64,000 nucleotides of DNA. It comes from UBA2784 sp964494625. GTDB lineage: Bacteria; Pseudomonadota; Alphaproteobacteria; Micropepsales; Micropepsaceae. The notes beneath the pieces are model-generated. The model was given only the letters and a program-made list of their open reading frames with translations, searched no databases and was not told the origin of the DNA. Positions 1 through 9,052 of this stretch are shown one piece after another. The position numbers were made by a program, and so were the translations under genes. Numbering within the stretch: the first letter of the stretch is position 1; each line of letters opens with the position of its first letter. Where the stretch lies: contig CAZBRT010000002.1 in the NCBI GenBank assembly GCA_964494625.1, positions 310,001 through 374,000 on the forward strand, in the 5' to 3' direction.

Positions 1-110
1 GCGGCGACGACCGCACCCGCCTGCCACCGGGACTTTCCGTCCATCCCTGCGAGTAGCGCCGCCTTGCGGAAGTGCTAGTCTTGCCCCGCCGTTCCCGGGG
101 GGAAGACGCC

Positions 111-1289
111 ATGCACGCACGCCGCATCCTGACAGTCACCCTGTCTGCTCTCGCGCTTTCCGGATGCCTTTCCGGCGCGGACATCGCCGAGCGCGCGGTC
201 GAGCACAATATCGCGGTGGCCGACACAGCCAACAAGCTGGTGCTCCTGAATGTCGTGCGTGCGAGCCTGCGCCACCCGGTGATCTATACGCAGCTGACAG
301 GCGTCAGCGAGCAGATCTCGGGCGGGCCATCAGCCTCAATCTCCATTCCCTTCGGACCGGATGCCTTCAACGCCTACAGCGCTGATGGTGCCTTCGGCGC
401 CAGCGGCTATGCCTCGATTTCAACCGCGCCGCTTGAAGACCAGGAATTTTATGCAGGCGTGATGACGCCCCTGTCGCTCGGCGACATCGACTATTACCTT
501 GATGCCGGCTGGCCCAAGAACCTCATCTGGACGCTGACGGTCGAGAACTTCACCGCCACGCGATCGCTCTATGCACAAGTCATCGCTGCCAGCAACGCCA
601 TCTGCGCCACCAGCATCGGCGCGATCCAGTGCACGCGGCTTGTGGCCGGACCGCAGCCGCGCATGGACGCGGCGGGCGAGACCGTCTTGCTCGACAACAA
701 TCCGCGCAATGCTGCCGAGTTCGCCCTGTTCCAGGACTTCCTGATGCGGCTGGAACTCCTCGACATGTCGGTCGAGCTGGTCACCGCCACCAATGAATTG
801 CGCCTGCCCGCGACCGCGCAACTTCTCGCCAATGCGGAGCAGATCAACAATCTTCTCGCGACGGGTGCCAGCGTGCGTACCGAGGGGCGCGAGATCGTGG
901 TGACCGTGCCCTATGCCCTGCCGGTCTTGCGGATCGGCGGCATTGAGCGCGCGGGCGAAGATCGCGTGGTGGGGCTTACCGCACACACGCGCTCGCCCGA
1001 CGCCATTCTTTTCTATCTCGGCGAAGTGGCGGGCGCAGATCAAGCCATCGAGGTGCATGTGGGCGGCGGCACGAGTGCGCGCTTTGTGCCGCTCTTCCCG
1101 GTCAAGTCATGCGCGGGCGGTTGCGGCAGCAGTGCTGTCGAAGTCGATTATGACGGGCGTTCATGGGCGATTGATGCCGATGAAGGCGGGCGGGCGATGC
1201 AGGTGATTGCGCTCATTCACCAGGTCTTCGGCCTCCACAAGCGCGCCTATGCGCCGCCGTCGTCGAATGCGGTGACGGTGATCAATTGA
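111..1289 (+). CDS. Uncharacterised conserved lipoprotein
   Basis: Predicted outer-membrane or periplasmic lipoprotein of 392 aa with unknown function. The N-terminus has a basic start, a hydrophobic stretch and a lipobox LSGC with the lipidated Cys at residue 19. The start at 111 is chosen because it gives this signal peptide directly and follows a purine-rich GGGGGGAAG. Recognisable conserved stretches are a 'VLLNVVRAS' segment just after the signal and 'GVMTPLSLGDIDYYLDAGWP' in the first half. I recall similar stretches in uncharacterised proteobacterial lipoproteins, but know no function for them. A Cys pair (SCAGGC) lies near the C-terminus. The stop codon overlaps the TTG start of the GIY-YIG gene, so the two are probably co-translated. 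No catalytic motif is visible. Confidence 0.8.
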   Translation: MHARRILTVTLSALALSGCLSGADIAERAVEHNIAVADTANKLVLLNVVRASLRHPVIYTQLTGVSEQISGGPSASISIPFGPDAFNAYSADGAFGASGYASISTAPLEDQEFYAGVMTPLSLGDIDYYLDAGWPKNLIWTLTVENFTATRSLYAQVIAASNAICATSIGAIQCTRLVAGPQPRMDAAGETVLLDNNPRNAAEFALFQDFLMRLELLDMSVELVTATNELRLPATAQLLANAEQINNLLATGASVRTEGREIVVTVPYALPVLRIGGIERAGEDRVVGLTAHTRSPDAILFYLGEVAGADQAIEVHVGGGTSARFVPLFPVKSCAGGCGSSAVEVDYDGRSWAIDADEGGRAMQVIALIHQVFGLHKRAYAPPSSNAVTVIN

Positions 1290-2131
1290 CCTTGCTTCGA
1301 TTCAACATGTTGCTCGAAGGGGCCGGGATTTCGCCAGCCTCAACCTTTCTGCTCCGGCACCAGGACACCGACATGGTGCCAGGCTTTTCCACCTACAGGC
1401 TGTGGCGGGATGATCGCACTGAATTTTCGCGATACGAACGCACCCAAAGCCGGGTAGAATTCATTGTCGGCGGCCACGTGGCGTCATTCGTTGTTGACCC
1501 AACCGGCGCCGAACTCTTTGTCGGTCTCTCGTCCGTAACCGGAGTGGAACAGCAGTCTGCTGCACAAGGGTTCTCATTCCTGCGTACTGAGCGCTTAGAT
1601 GCATCCAGTGCGACAAACATCTATCAGTTCGCGCGCGATGACCGGTTTTCGCCCTATGAGGGCCGCCTTGTGATTGACTGGGGACCAGGTACACGCCGCT
1701 GGGATCAGCGCGCGCATCTGCAGGACAAGACCATCATTGAACTCCGCGCGAAGGTGCAGGACGACGAATGGCCCGGCTATATGGGCATACGTCTTGCTGC
1801 AAGCGATGTTCCCACAATGTCACCCGGCTGGAAGTCACGGCTGGGTGCCGTCAACGGCGTCTATCTGCTCGTTTGCCCGGAGAGTGGTGAACAATATGTG
1901 GGCATAGCGCATGGCCAAGGCGGGTTCCTCGCCCGCTGGGAGCAATATGCTGCCGATGGACACGGGGGCAATCAGCTCTTGAAACAGAGGCTGAAGCGCA
2001 CGCAGGCCCCCCTCGATATCTCCATCCTTGAGGTGTTCGGATCAATCACCACGCGCGATGAGGCGTTCAAGGCCGAAACGAGATGGAAACTCGCGCTCGG
2101 CACGCGCGCGCACGGCTTGAACGCAAACTGA
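1286..2131 (+). CDS. GIY-YIG nuclease-family protein with N-terminal domain of unknown function
   Basis: 281 aa. The last ~100 residues match the GIY-YIG fold: GVYLL (Tyr193), QYVG (Tyr204), a candidate catalytic Arg217 in LARW, and Glu264 in an AETRWK helix, ending in the usual 'GLN' tail. This predicts a metal-dependent DNA nuclease. The first ~180 residues form a separate domain containing 'FLLRHQD' and 'DWGPGTRRWDQRA', which I associate with stand-alone GIY-YIG proteins but cannot assign a role. The start is TTG at 1286, overlapping the upstream lipoprotein stop. An in-frame ATG at 1307 is the alternative, and neither has a strong ribosome site. Four sampled 60-nt lines count to about 58% GC, slightly below its neighbour. 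It could be a defence or repair nuclease. Confidence 0.75.
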   Translation: MTLLRFNMLLEGAGISPASTFLLRHQDTDMVPGFSTYRLWRDDRTEFSRYERTQSRVEFIVGGHVASFVVDPTGAELFVGLSSVTGVEQQSAAQGFSFLRTERLDASSATNIYQFARDDRFSPYEGRLVIDWGPGTRRWDQRAHLQDKTIIELRAKVQDDEWPGYMGIRLAASDVPTMSPGWKSRLGAVNGVYLLVCPESGEQYVGIAHGQGGFLARWEQYAADGHGGNQLLKQRLKRTQAPLDISILEVFGSITTRDEAFKAETRWKLALGTRAHGLNAN

Positions 2132-2141
2132 TTTCCCGAGC

Positions 2142-3965
2142 TTACGGCTTTTCCGGCATCACCACGCGGATGTTGAGTTCGCGCAGCTGGCGCGGGGTGA
2201 CTTCCGAGGGTGCGCCCATCATCAGATCTTCGGCGCGCTGGTTCATCGGGAACATCGTGATCTCGCGCAGGTTTTCTTCACCCGCCAGCAGCATGACCAT
2301 GCGGTCAATGCCGGGCGCGGTGCCGCCGTGGGGCGGTGCACCGAAGCGGAACGCGTTCAGCATGCCGCCGAATTTTTCCTCAACCTCATCGCGCGGATAG
2401 CCGGCGATCTCGAAGGCCTTGAGCATGATCTCGGGCTTGTGGTTGCGGATCGCGCCCGACGACAATTCGATGCCGTTGCACACGATGTCGTACTGGAAGG
2501 CCGTCATGCCCAGGATCGTTTCCTTCGCGCCGGGATCAAGGGCGAGGAACGCTTCATGATCGAAGTTCGGCATGGAGAACGGGTTGTGCGAGAAATCGAT
2601 CTTCTTCTCGTCCTCGTTCCATTCATACATCGGGAAATCGACGACCCAGCAGAAATGGAAGTCGTAGCCTTTGGGCGATTTGAGGCCCAGTTCGGTGCCG
2701 ATGCGCAGACGCGCGGCGCCCGCCAGCTTTGCGGCCTTGTCGGCCTTGTCGGCGGCAAAGAACACCGCATCGCCTGCCTTGAGGCCAGCCTTGGCGACGA
2801 TACGCGCCTGCACGGCTTCGGGAATGAATTTGGCGATCGGTCCCTTGCCCGCAAGCTTTCCGCCATCATCCTCAAACACGATGTAGCCGAGACCCGGCGC
2901 CTTAAATTCGGCGCGCGCCCAATCATTCATCTTGTCAAAGAACGAGCGCGGTTGGGCAGCTGAACCCGGAGCCGGAATGGCGCGAACCACACCGCCCTGT
3001 TCGATCACGCCCCTGAATGCCTTGAAGGTGACGGTCGCGTCGTTGAACTCGTCCGTCACGTCGGCAATCACGATGGGATTGCGAAGGTCGGGCTTGTCGG
3101 AACCATATTTCAGCATCGCATCGGCATATCTGATGCGCTCGAACCTCATCGGACTGATGGTACGGCCTTCGGCGAATTCCTCGAAGAGGCCATGCAGCAC
3201 GGGTTCAACCGCGTTGAACACGTCATCCTGCGTCACAAAGCTCATCTCAAGATCAAGCTGGTAGAACTCGCCGGGGCTGCGGTCGGCGCGCGCGGCCTCG
3301 TCGCGGAAGCAGGGCGCGATCTGGAAGTAGCGGTCAAAGCCCGCCACCATGATGAGCTGCTTGAACTGCTGCGGCGCTTGCGGCAGCGCATAGAACTTGC
3401 CGGGGTGGAGGCGCGACGGCACAAGAAAATCGCGCGCACCTTCCGGGCTTGACGCGGTCAGGATCGGCGTCTGGAACTCGGTGAAGCCCTCCGCAATCAT
3501 GCGGCGGCGGACGCTCGCAATGATGTTGGAGCGCAGCGTGATGTTGCGGTGAAGCTTGTCACGGCGGAGGTCAAGGAAGCGGTATTTGAGGCGCGTCTCC
3601 TCGGGGTAATCGAGGTCGCCAAAGACCGGCACGGGCAACTCGCCCGCTTCGGACTGGACGGCGCTTTCATCGATCCGCAGTTCGACCTCGCCGGTCGGCA
3701 AATTGGTGTTCACGGTCTCGGGCGAGCGGGCAACAACGCGGCCGGTCAGCGTCAGCACCCATTCGGAGCGGGCGGTGTCGGTCACCTTGAAGGCCGGGCT
3801 TGAAGGGTCGACCACGCATTGCGTAATGCCGTAATGGTCGCGCAGGTCGATGAAGATGAGGCCGCCATGATCGCGGCGACGGTGAACCCAGCCCGACAGG
3901 CGGACGGTTTCGCCGACATGGGACTTCCTCAAGCCCCCGCAAGTATGGGTCCGATAGGCGTGCAT
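2142..3965 (-). CDS. aspS: Aspartyl-tRNA synthetase
   Basis: Class II aminoacyl-tRNA synthetase that charges tRNA-Asp with aspartate using ATP; 607 aa, close to the bacterial norm of about 590. An N-terminal OB-fold anticodon domain (GWVHRRRDHGGLIFIDLRD) is followed by the catalytic core. Motif 2 reads 'CFRDEAARADRSPGEFYQLD' and motif 3 contains 'GTAPGIDRMVMLLAGEENLRE'; the bacterial GAD insertion lies between them. The start at 3965 follows GGGAG and begins at the conserved MHAYRTH. Convergent with the GIY-YIG gene (10 nt between stops) and divergent from rnd. Whether it is discriminating or also charges tRNA-Asn cannot be judged here, since no gatCAB genes lie in the window. Confidence 0.97.
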   Translation of the reverse strand: MHAYRTHTCGGLRKSHVGETVRLSGWVHRRRDHGGLIFIDLRDHYGITQCVVDPSSPAFKVTDTARSEWVLTLTGRVVARSPETVNTNLPTGEVELRIDESAVQSEAGELPVPVFGDLDYPEETRLKYRFLDLRRDKLHRNITLRSNIIASVRRRMIAEGFTEFQTPILTASSPEGARDFLVPSRLHPGKFYALPQAPQQFKQLIMVAGFDRYFQIAPCFRDEAARADRSPGEFYQLDLEMSFVTQDDVFNAVEPVLHGLFEEFAEGRTISPMRFERIRYADAMLKYGSDKPDLRNPIVIADVTDEFNDATVTFKAFRGVIEQGGVVRAIPAPGSAAQPRSFFDKMNDWARAEFKAPGLGYIVFEDDGGKLAGKGPIAKFIPEAVQARIVAKAGLKAGDAVFFAADKADKAAKLAGAARLRIGTELGLKSPKGYDFHFCWVVDFPMYEWNEDEKKIDFSHNPFSMPNFDHEAFLALDPGAKETILGMTAFQYDIVCNGIELSSGAIRNHKPEIMLKAFEIAGYPRDEVEEKFGGMLNAFRFGAPPHGGTAPGIDRMVMLLAGEENLREITMFPMNQRAEDLMMGAPSEVTPRQLRELNIRVVMPEKP

Positions 3966-3987
3966 TTTGACCGCTCCCGAGCAATGG

Positions 3988-4023
3988 CCGCGGGTTGTGC
4001 CCACCCCCAAGCCAGCCTGTCAA
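3988..4023 (-). promoter_or_regulatory. Candidate aspS promoter
   Basis: Reading toward aspS, a perfect -35 TTGACA lies at 4023-4018. The matching -10 region about 17 nt downstream (GCACAA) is weak, so only the -35 is convincing. The same interval carries a TATAGG at 4041-4046 on the plus strand just upstream of rnd. Confidence 0.4.
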
Positions 4024-4052
4024 GCGCGCCGAAGATGGGTTATAGGGGCGCC

Positions 4053-5210
4053 ATGAAAATCATCACGACGACCCCGGAACTGGCCGAATTCTGCGCCCGG
4101 ATGGCCCAAGAGCCCTTCGTTGCCATGGACACCGAGTTCATGCGCGACCAGACTTATTGGGCCAAGCTCTGCCTCATTCAGGCGGCCGGCAAGGATGACG
4201 CCGCCATCATCGATCCCCTCGCGCCCGGCATTGATCTGGCGCCGTTCTGGGAACTTCTGCGTGCGCCGCAGACGGTGAAAGTGTTCCATGCCGCGCGGCA
4301 GGACATCGAGATTTTTCACACCCAGGGCAAGGTGCTGCCCGCACCGATGTTCGACACGCAGATCGCGGCCATGGTGTGCGGCTATGGCGAGTCGGCGTCC
4401 TACGAATCGCTGGTGCGCCAGATCTGCAAGGGCGTGATCGACAAGACCCACCGCTTCACCGACTGGGCGCGACGCCCTTTGAGCGAACGCCAGCTTGCCT
4501 ATGCGCTCGATGACGTGACTTTCCTGCGCGATGTCTATCGCTCGCTCAAGGAGCGGCTCGACCGGACGGGACGCGCCGGCTGGGTGGCCGAGGAAATGGG
4601 TGCGCTCATTTCCGCCGAGACCTACGAACTTGATCCGGAAGAATCCTGGCGCCGCTTCAAACTCCGCTCCGGCTCGAAGAAGATGCTCGCTGTTCTCAAA
4701 GCGATTGCCGCATGGCGCGAGCGTGAGGCGCAGGCGCGCGACGTGCCGCGCGGGCGTATATTGAAGGACGACGCGGTGCTCGATATCGCATCGCACGCGC
4801 CTGCCACCGCCGAGGCAATGGATCATGTGCGCTCGATCCCCAAGGGCTTTGCCCAATCCCGCAGTGGTCAGGGCCTTCTTGAGGCCATCAAGCGCGGACT
4901 TACGATGAAGCCCGAAGACGTGCCCCAGCTTGAGCGCGATGACCGCCGCCAGGAGGCTGATCCCGGCATCACCGACATGCTGAAAGTGCTTTTGCGCCTC
5001 AAGGCCGAGGAGCATCATGTGGCCGCGCGTCTTGTCGCGTCTGCATCCGAAGTCGAGCTTCTGGCAGCCGACGATGACGCGGACGTGCCCGCGCGGCACG
5101 GCTGGCGCTTCGAGATTTTCGGCAGCGATGCGCAGAAGCTCAAGCGCGGCGAACTGGCGCTTGTCGCCGAGAACGGCAGGCTGAAAGTGCTGGCGCGCTC
5201 GGCGCTCTAG
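4053..5210 (+). CDS. rnd: Ribonuclease D
   Basis: 3'-5' exoribonuclease of the DEDDy family that trims tRNA and other small RNA 3' ends; 385 aa, normal for RNase D. Exo I is DTE (Asp26, Glu28), Exo II is ARQD (Asp84) and Exo III is YALDD (Tyr150, Asp154). An HRDC nucleic-acid-binding domain follows (about residues 200-290). The start at 4053 is the MKIITTTPEL start; longer upstream extensions in this frame are antisense to aspS and unlike the family. No good ribosome site precedes it, and TATAGG lies only 7 nt upstream, so a leaderless message is possible. Its TAG stop shares the palindrome CTAG with the stop of the convergent ppx gene. Confidence 0.95.
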   Translation: MKIITTTPELAEFCARMAQEPFVAMDTEFMRDQTYWAKLCLIQAAGKDDAAIIDPLAPGIDLAPFWELLRAPQTVKVFHAARQDIEIFHTQGKVLPAPMFDTQIAAMVCGYGESASYESLVRQICKGVIDKTHRFTDWARRPLSERQLAYALDDVTFLRDVYRSLKERLDRTGRAGWVAEEMGALISAETYELDPEESWRRFKLRSGSKKMLAVLKAIAAWREREAQARDVPRGRILKDDAVLDIASHAPATAEAMDHVRSIPKGFAQSRSGQGLLEAIKRGLTMKPEDVPQLERDDRRQEADPGITDMLKVLLRLKAEEHHVAARLVASASEVELLAADDDADVPARHGWRFEIFGSDAQKLKRGELALVAENGRLKVLARSAL

Positions 5211-6748
5211 CTGATGTCGATGCGGGGCGTCCGGCCAAACGCGTCCGCAAGTTCGGCGAGGCGACGCTCCACCGGTTCGCCGATCACCCCGGCGCGGCGA
5301 CGCGACAATGTGAGCGCGAGATCGCTCTTGCCCAGCGTCAGCGTGAAGTCGGAACCAACGCCCGAGGCAGATCCCGCCAGCACATAGGCAAGCCGCAGCG
5401 CCAGCCCAAGCCGCATCGCGCGTGTGGCGACTTCGCTGCCCGCCCAGCGGCGCATCGGGCCGATCAGTTCATCCTCAACCTCGTCACCGGCATAGCGGTG
5501 GAAAAGCGTGAGTGCGAGGAAAGCGCGCTCGCGATGGCCGATGCCGGCGATCTGCGCCTGCAGCACATAACGGAAGGCCAGCTCGGCGCGATAGTCGGGA
5601 TGCTCGCGCCAGGCGGAATCAGCCAGAAGGCAAGCGGCGCGGCGCAGGCGCAGGCCCGCCGGGTCCTCGTCACGGAACAAGGGCGCCGTGAATGCTGCAA
5701 GCAACTCACCCACATTGGCAACACGGCCAAAGCGCGCGGCGGCGGCATGGCATGCATCGAGAAGCGGGTCGCGGGCGCGCTGATCCGCGCTCAGGCGTTT
5801 GAAAAGAACACCTTCGCGCACGCCGAAGGCCGAGATGACAACCCGGTCAATCTCGGTTGCCTTCACCAGCCGCTCCAGCACCAGCGCGCCATAGGGAAGG
5901 GATTCCGCGCGCCGCCGCGGAATGCCGGTAATGCGCTCCAGCGACTTGCGGCTTTGCCCTGACAGGAATTGCGCAAGCTTGATGGTTTCGCTGCGTGATA
6001 TTTCATAGCCGTGCAGAACCGAAACCGGGTGTTCGCTTTGCTGCTGGTGAATACGAGCAAAGCTGCGCCAGGCACCGCCCACCGCATAAAGCGCGCGGGA
6101 TTTCAGACGGTCGAGGCCGGGCGTCGCGCGGAGCGCCTCGTCGACGATTTCCTTGGCGCGATCCATGCGCTCGCCCGCCATGTCCATCAGGCGCAAGGGA
6201 CCAAGCGGCAATGTCGTGCCCTGGCCCAGCCTGCCGCCGGCGACCTGTGTCAACTCAAGGCTGCCGCCGCCAAGATCGCCGACCAGCCCGTCGGCATCGG
6301 GCAGGCCCGACAATACGCCCAGCGCCGCGTATTCCGCTTCTTCGGCACCGGTCAGAACGCGCACGGGGGCGCCGGCGGCTGCTTCCGCACGGGTGACGAA
6401 TTCGCGTCCGTTCCTTGCGTCGCGCACGGCCGCCGTTGCGACAATTTCCATCACCGGCACGCCAAGGTCGGTGCTGACCGCTCGAAACCGCGCAAGCGCG
6501 GAAAGCGCCAGGCGCATGCCGTCGGCATCGAGCTTGCCGGAGGAGGCAAGCCCGCGCCCCATCGCGCAGATCGCCTTTTCATTGAACAATGTTGTCGGAT
6601 TGCGCGTCAGCCCCTCGAACACGACAAGGCGCACGGAGTTTGATCCGATGTCCACGACAGACACGGGTCCCGAGGCTGCCGCGACTACGGGCGCTGCCGG
6701 TTCGGCGGGCGATGCAATCGCCTTGGCGGTCTGGTCAGTCAGGGCCAC
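5207..6748 (-). CDS. ppx: Exopolyphosphatase (Ppx/GppA family), ppk-linked
   Basis: Hydrolyses terminal phosphates of polyphosphate, and possibly pppGpp. The actin-like/ASKHA fold is marked by 'VVDIGSNSVRLVV' near the N-terminus, 'GDLGGGSLEL' (phosphate-2 loop) and 'YAVGGAWRS'. An HD-like C-terminal half of about 200 residues makes it a long-form Ppx (513 aa). The start is uncertain: GTG at 6748 overlaps the ppk stop by 14 nt, and GTG at 6784 would add 12 residues; neither has a clear ribosome site, and the first ~40 residues are Ala/Pro-rich and unconserved. Lying directly after ppk, it forms the classical synthesis/degradation pair. A second, shorter paralogue lies at 56134-57231. Confidence 0.92.
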   Translation of the reverse strand: MALTDQTAKAIASPAEPAAPVVAAASGPVSVVDIGSNSVRLVVFEGLTRNPTTLFNEKAICAMGRGLASSGKLDADGMRLALSALARFRAVSTDLGVPVMEIVATAAVRDARNGREFVTRAEAAAGAPVRVLTGAEEAEYAALGVLSGLPDADGLVGDLGGGSLELTQVAGGRLGQGTTLPLGPLRLMDMAGERMDRAKEIVDEALRATPGLDRLKSRALYAVGGAWRSFARIHQQQSEHPVSVLHGYEISRSETIKLAQFLSGQSRKSLERITGIPRRRAESLPYGALVLERLVKATEIDRVVISAFGVREGVLFKRLSADQRARDPLLDACHAAAARFGRVANVGELLAAFTAPLFRDEDPAGLRLRRAACLLADSAWREHPDYRAELAFRYVLQAQIAGIGHRERAFLALTLFHRYAGDEVEDELIGPMRRWAGSEVATRAMRLGLALRLAYVLAGSASGVGSDFTLTLGKSDLALTLSRRRAGVIGEPVERRLAELADAFGRTPRIDIS

Positions 6749-9023
6749 GGGAAGGGGTCCGCCTGTCTTTGCCCGTGGTCGCACGGGATGCCGGCAAGGA
6801 CGGCGGCGGATCGATCTTCACGGCCTTGCCCCGGCCCGACAGGCTGGGGTTGGTCATGAAGTAGTCATGGGCGCTGAAGGCACCGTCGCGCATGGCGCCG
6901 TCGGCACGGACATATTGTCCATCCGGCTGCAGCGTCCAGCTTTGCGCCTCGTCCTTCAGATACGCCATCATGATCTGGTCCAGGATCTGCTGATGCACCG
7001 TCGCGGTCGTTACCGGTGCCAGCACCTCGACACGGCGGTCAAGGTTGCGGGGCATCCAGTCCGCAGACGAGATGTAGACCAGCGCCTTCGGCGAGGGCAA
7101 GCCGAACCCGTTGCCAAAGCAGACCATGCGGCCATGTTCAAGGAAACGGCCGACCACGCTCTTGATCGTGATGTTCTCCGAAAGGCCGGGAACGCCGGGA
7201 CGCAGGCAGCAAATGCCGCGGACGATTCCCGTGATCCGCACACCGGCGGCACTGGCACGGTAGAGGGCGTCGATCACGCGGGGGTCCACCAGCGAATTGA
7301 GCTTGAACCAGATGGTGGCGGGGCGGCCTGCTTTGGCGTGGGCGATCTCGGCGTCGATGTGCCGCAGCAACGTGTCGCGCATGGTCAGCGGCGACATCGC
7401 CAGTTTCTCCAACCGCGCCGGCTCGGCGTAGCCGGTGATGAAGTTGAAAATCTGCTGGGCATCACGCGCCAGCACGGGATCGGCACTGAACAGCGACAGG
7501 TCGGTATAAATCTTGGCGGTCACCGGATGATAGTTGCCGGTGCCGACATGGACATAGGAGACAAGCCCGCCTGCCTCACGCCGCACGACCAATGACAGCT
7601 TGGCGTGCGTCTTCAGCTCCATGAAGCCATAGACGACCTGCACGCCTGCGCGTTCCAGCGCCATCGCCCATTTGATGTTGGCCGCCTCATCAAAGCGCGC
7701 CTTCAGTTCGATGATGGCGGTCACGGACTTGCCCGCTTCCGCCGCCTCGATCAGCGCGCGGACGATGGGTGAGTCCTTGCTGGTGCGGTAAAGTGTCTGC
7801 TTGATCGCCACCACATCAGGATCCTGGGCCGCCTGCCGCAGGAACTGGACCACGACATCAAAGCTCTCGAAGGGGTGGTGAACCAGAAGGTCCTTTGCCT
7901 TGATCGCCGAGAAGCAGTCATTGCGGTAGTCGCGGATACGCTCGGGGAACCGCGCATGGTAGGGCGCGAATCTGAGGTCGGGCCGGTCATCGGGAATGAG
8001 CTGGGCGGTGTCGGCAAGGCCGAGCAGGCCTTTCACCACAACCGGTTCGCGATCCTGCAACTCCATCTCGGCGGCGATGAATTTCAGCAATTGCGGCGGC
8101 ATTGACGCCGAGACCTTGAGGCGGATGACATCGCCATGGCGGCGGCGCTTCAATGCGGTCTCGAACACGCGCACGAGGTCTTCGGCTTCCTCCTCGATCT
8201 CGATGTCGCTGTCGCGGATGATGCGGAAGGCACCATGCGCCAGCATCTCGTAGCCGAAGAAGATGCGCTCAATGAAAAGAAGGACAATCTCCTCAACCGA
8301 AATGAAGCGGATGGGCGTACGCTGACCGTCAGCGCGCGGGGACGCTGGTGCGGGAAGCCGGGTGAAGCGCTCAACGATCTGCGGCAGCGGCACCAACGCG
8401 TTGAGCAGGCGTCCATCGCTCCTGCGGCGGAGACTGAGCACAAGCGTAAAGCCGAGATTGGGGATGAAGGGAAAGGGGTGCGCCGGGTCTACCGCCAGCG
8501 GTGTCAGGACAGGATAGATCTGGTCCTGAAACCGGGTTTCGAGGAAGGAAAGCTCGTCAGGCGAAAGTTCGGCGGCGGCCAGAAGCTGGATACCTTCCTT
8601 GCGCATGTCGGCATGGATCTGTGCGAACATGCGCTGCTGCTCGGCCATCAGGACGGCAGCCTTGGCATCGATGAGCTGCAATTGCTGGGTCGGTGTCAGG
8701 CCATCATCGGAAACGGCGGCGACGTTCTCGCGCATCTGGCCGACCAGACCCGCGTAGCGGACCATGTAGAATTCGTCGAGGTTGTTTGCCGAGATCGACA
8801 GGAAGCGCAGGCGCTCCAGCAGCGGGTGGCGCAGATTGCTCGCCTCGGCCAGCACACGCGTATTGAACTCAAGCCAGCTCAGTTCGCGATTGATGAAGCG
8901 GCGCGGAGCAGTCGCATCGATGACAAGCGGTGCCGTCATGTCCTGCGTGCCGGATACAGGCCATTCGCCACCCGGCACCTCGGGCGGGCGATCACTTTTG
9001 TTATCGTCGTCATCAGAAGACAT
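6735..9023 (-). CDS. ppk: Polyphosphate kinase 1
   Basis: Synthesises inorganic polyphosphate from ATP by a phospho-histidine intermediate. 762 aa against about 690 in E. coli, with an acidic, poorly conserved N-terminal extension of about 35 residues before 'RRFINRELSWLEFN'. The first conserved histidine is His492 in 'HVGTGNYHP', the autophosphorylated site by family analogy; the second is in 'RFLEHGR'. Domains N, H, C1 and C2 are all present, so the protein looks intact. It starts 129 nt after hdaA, and that gap contains a run of 11 C on its coding strand. An internal Met at residue 29 is an alternative start. Confidence 0.97.
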   Translation of the reverse strand: MSSDDDDNKSDRPPEVPGGEWPVSGTQDMTAPLVIDATAPRRFINRELSWLEFNTRVLAEASNLRHPLLERLRFLSISANNLDEFYMVRYAGLVGQMRENVAAVSDDGLTPTQQLQLIDAKAAVLMAEQQRMFAQIHADMRKEGIQLLAAAELSPDELSFLETRFQDQIYPVLTPLAVDPAHPFPFIPNLGFTLVLSLRRRSDGRLLNALVPLPQIVERFTRLPAPASPRADGQRTPIRFISVEEIVLLFIERIFFGYEMLAHGAFRIIRDSDIEIEEEAEDLVRVFETALKRRRHGDVIRLKVSASMPPQLLKFIAAEMELQDREPVVVKGLLGLADTAQLIPDDRPDLRFAPYHARFPERIRDYRNDCFSAIKAKDLLVHHPFESFDVVVQFLRQAAQDPDVVAIKQTLYRTSKDSPIVRALIEAAEAGKSVTAIIELKARFDEAANIKWAMALERAGVQVVYGFMELKTHAKLSLVVRREAGGLVSYVHVGTGNYHPVTAKIYTDLSLFSADPVLARDAQQIFNFITGYAEPARLEKLAMSPLTMRDTLLRHIDAEIAHAKAGRPATIWFKLNSLVDPRVIDALYRASAAGVRITGIVRGICCLRPGVPGLSENITIKSVVGRFLEHGRMVCFGNGFGLPSPKALVYISSADWMPRNLDRRVEVLAPVTTATVHQQILDQIMMAYLKDEAQSWTLQPDGQYVRADGAMRDGAFSAHDYFMTNPSLSGRGKAVKIDPPPSLPASRATTGKDRRTPSRGPD

Positions 9024-9052
9024 GTCATCAACTCAAACGCTGGCACAAGCGC

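Noticed and set aside
1..110. Possible gene or partial gene at the left edge
   Set aside because: No frame with a recognisable motif; only the upstream region of the lipoprotein gene is visible.
420..1058. 212-aa minus-strand frame inside the first lipoprotein gene
   Set aside because: Low-complexity His/Arg-rich translation typical of a shadow; the plus-strand frame has a lipobox and conserved blocks.
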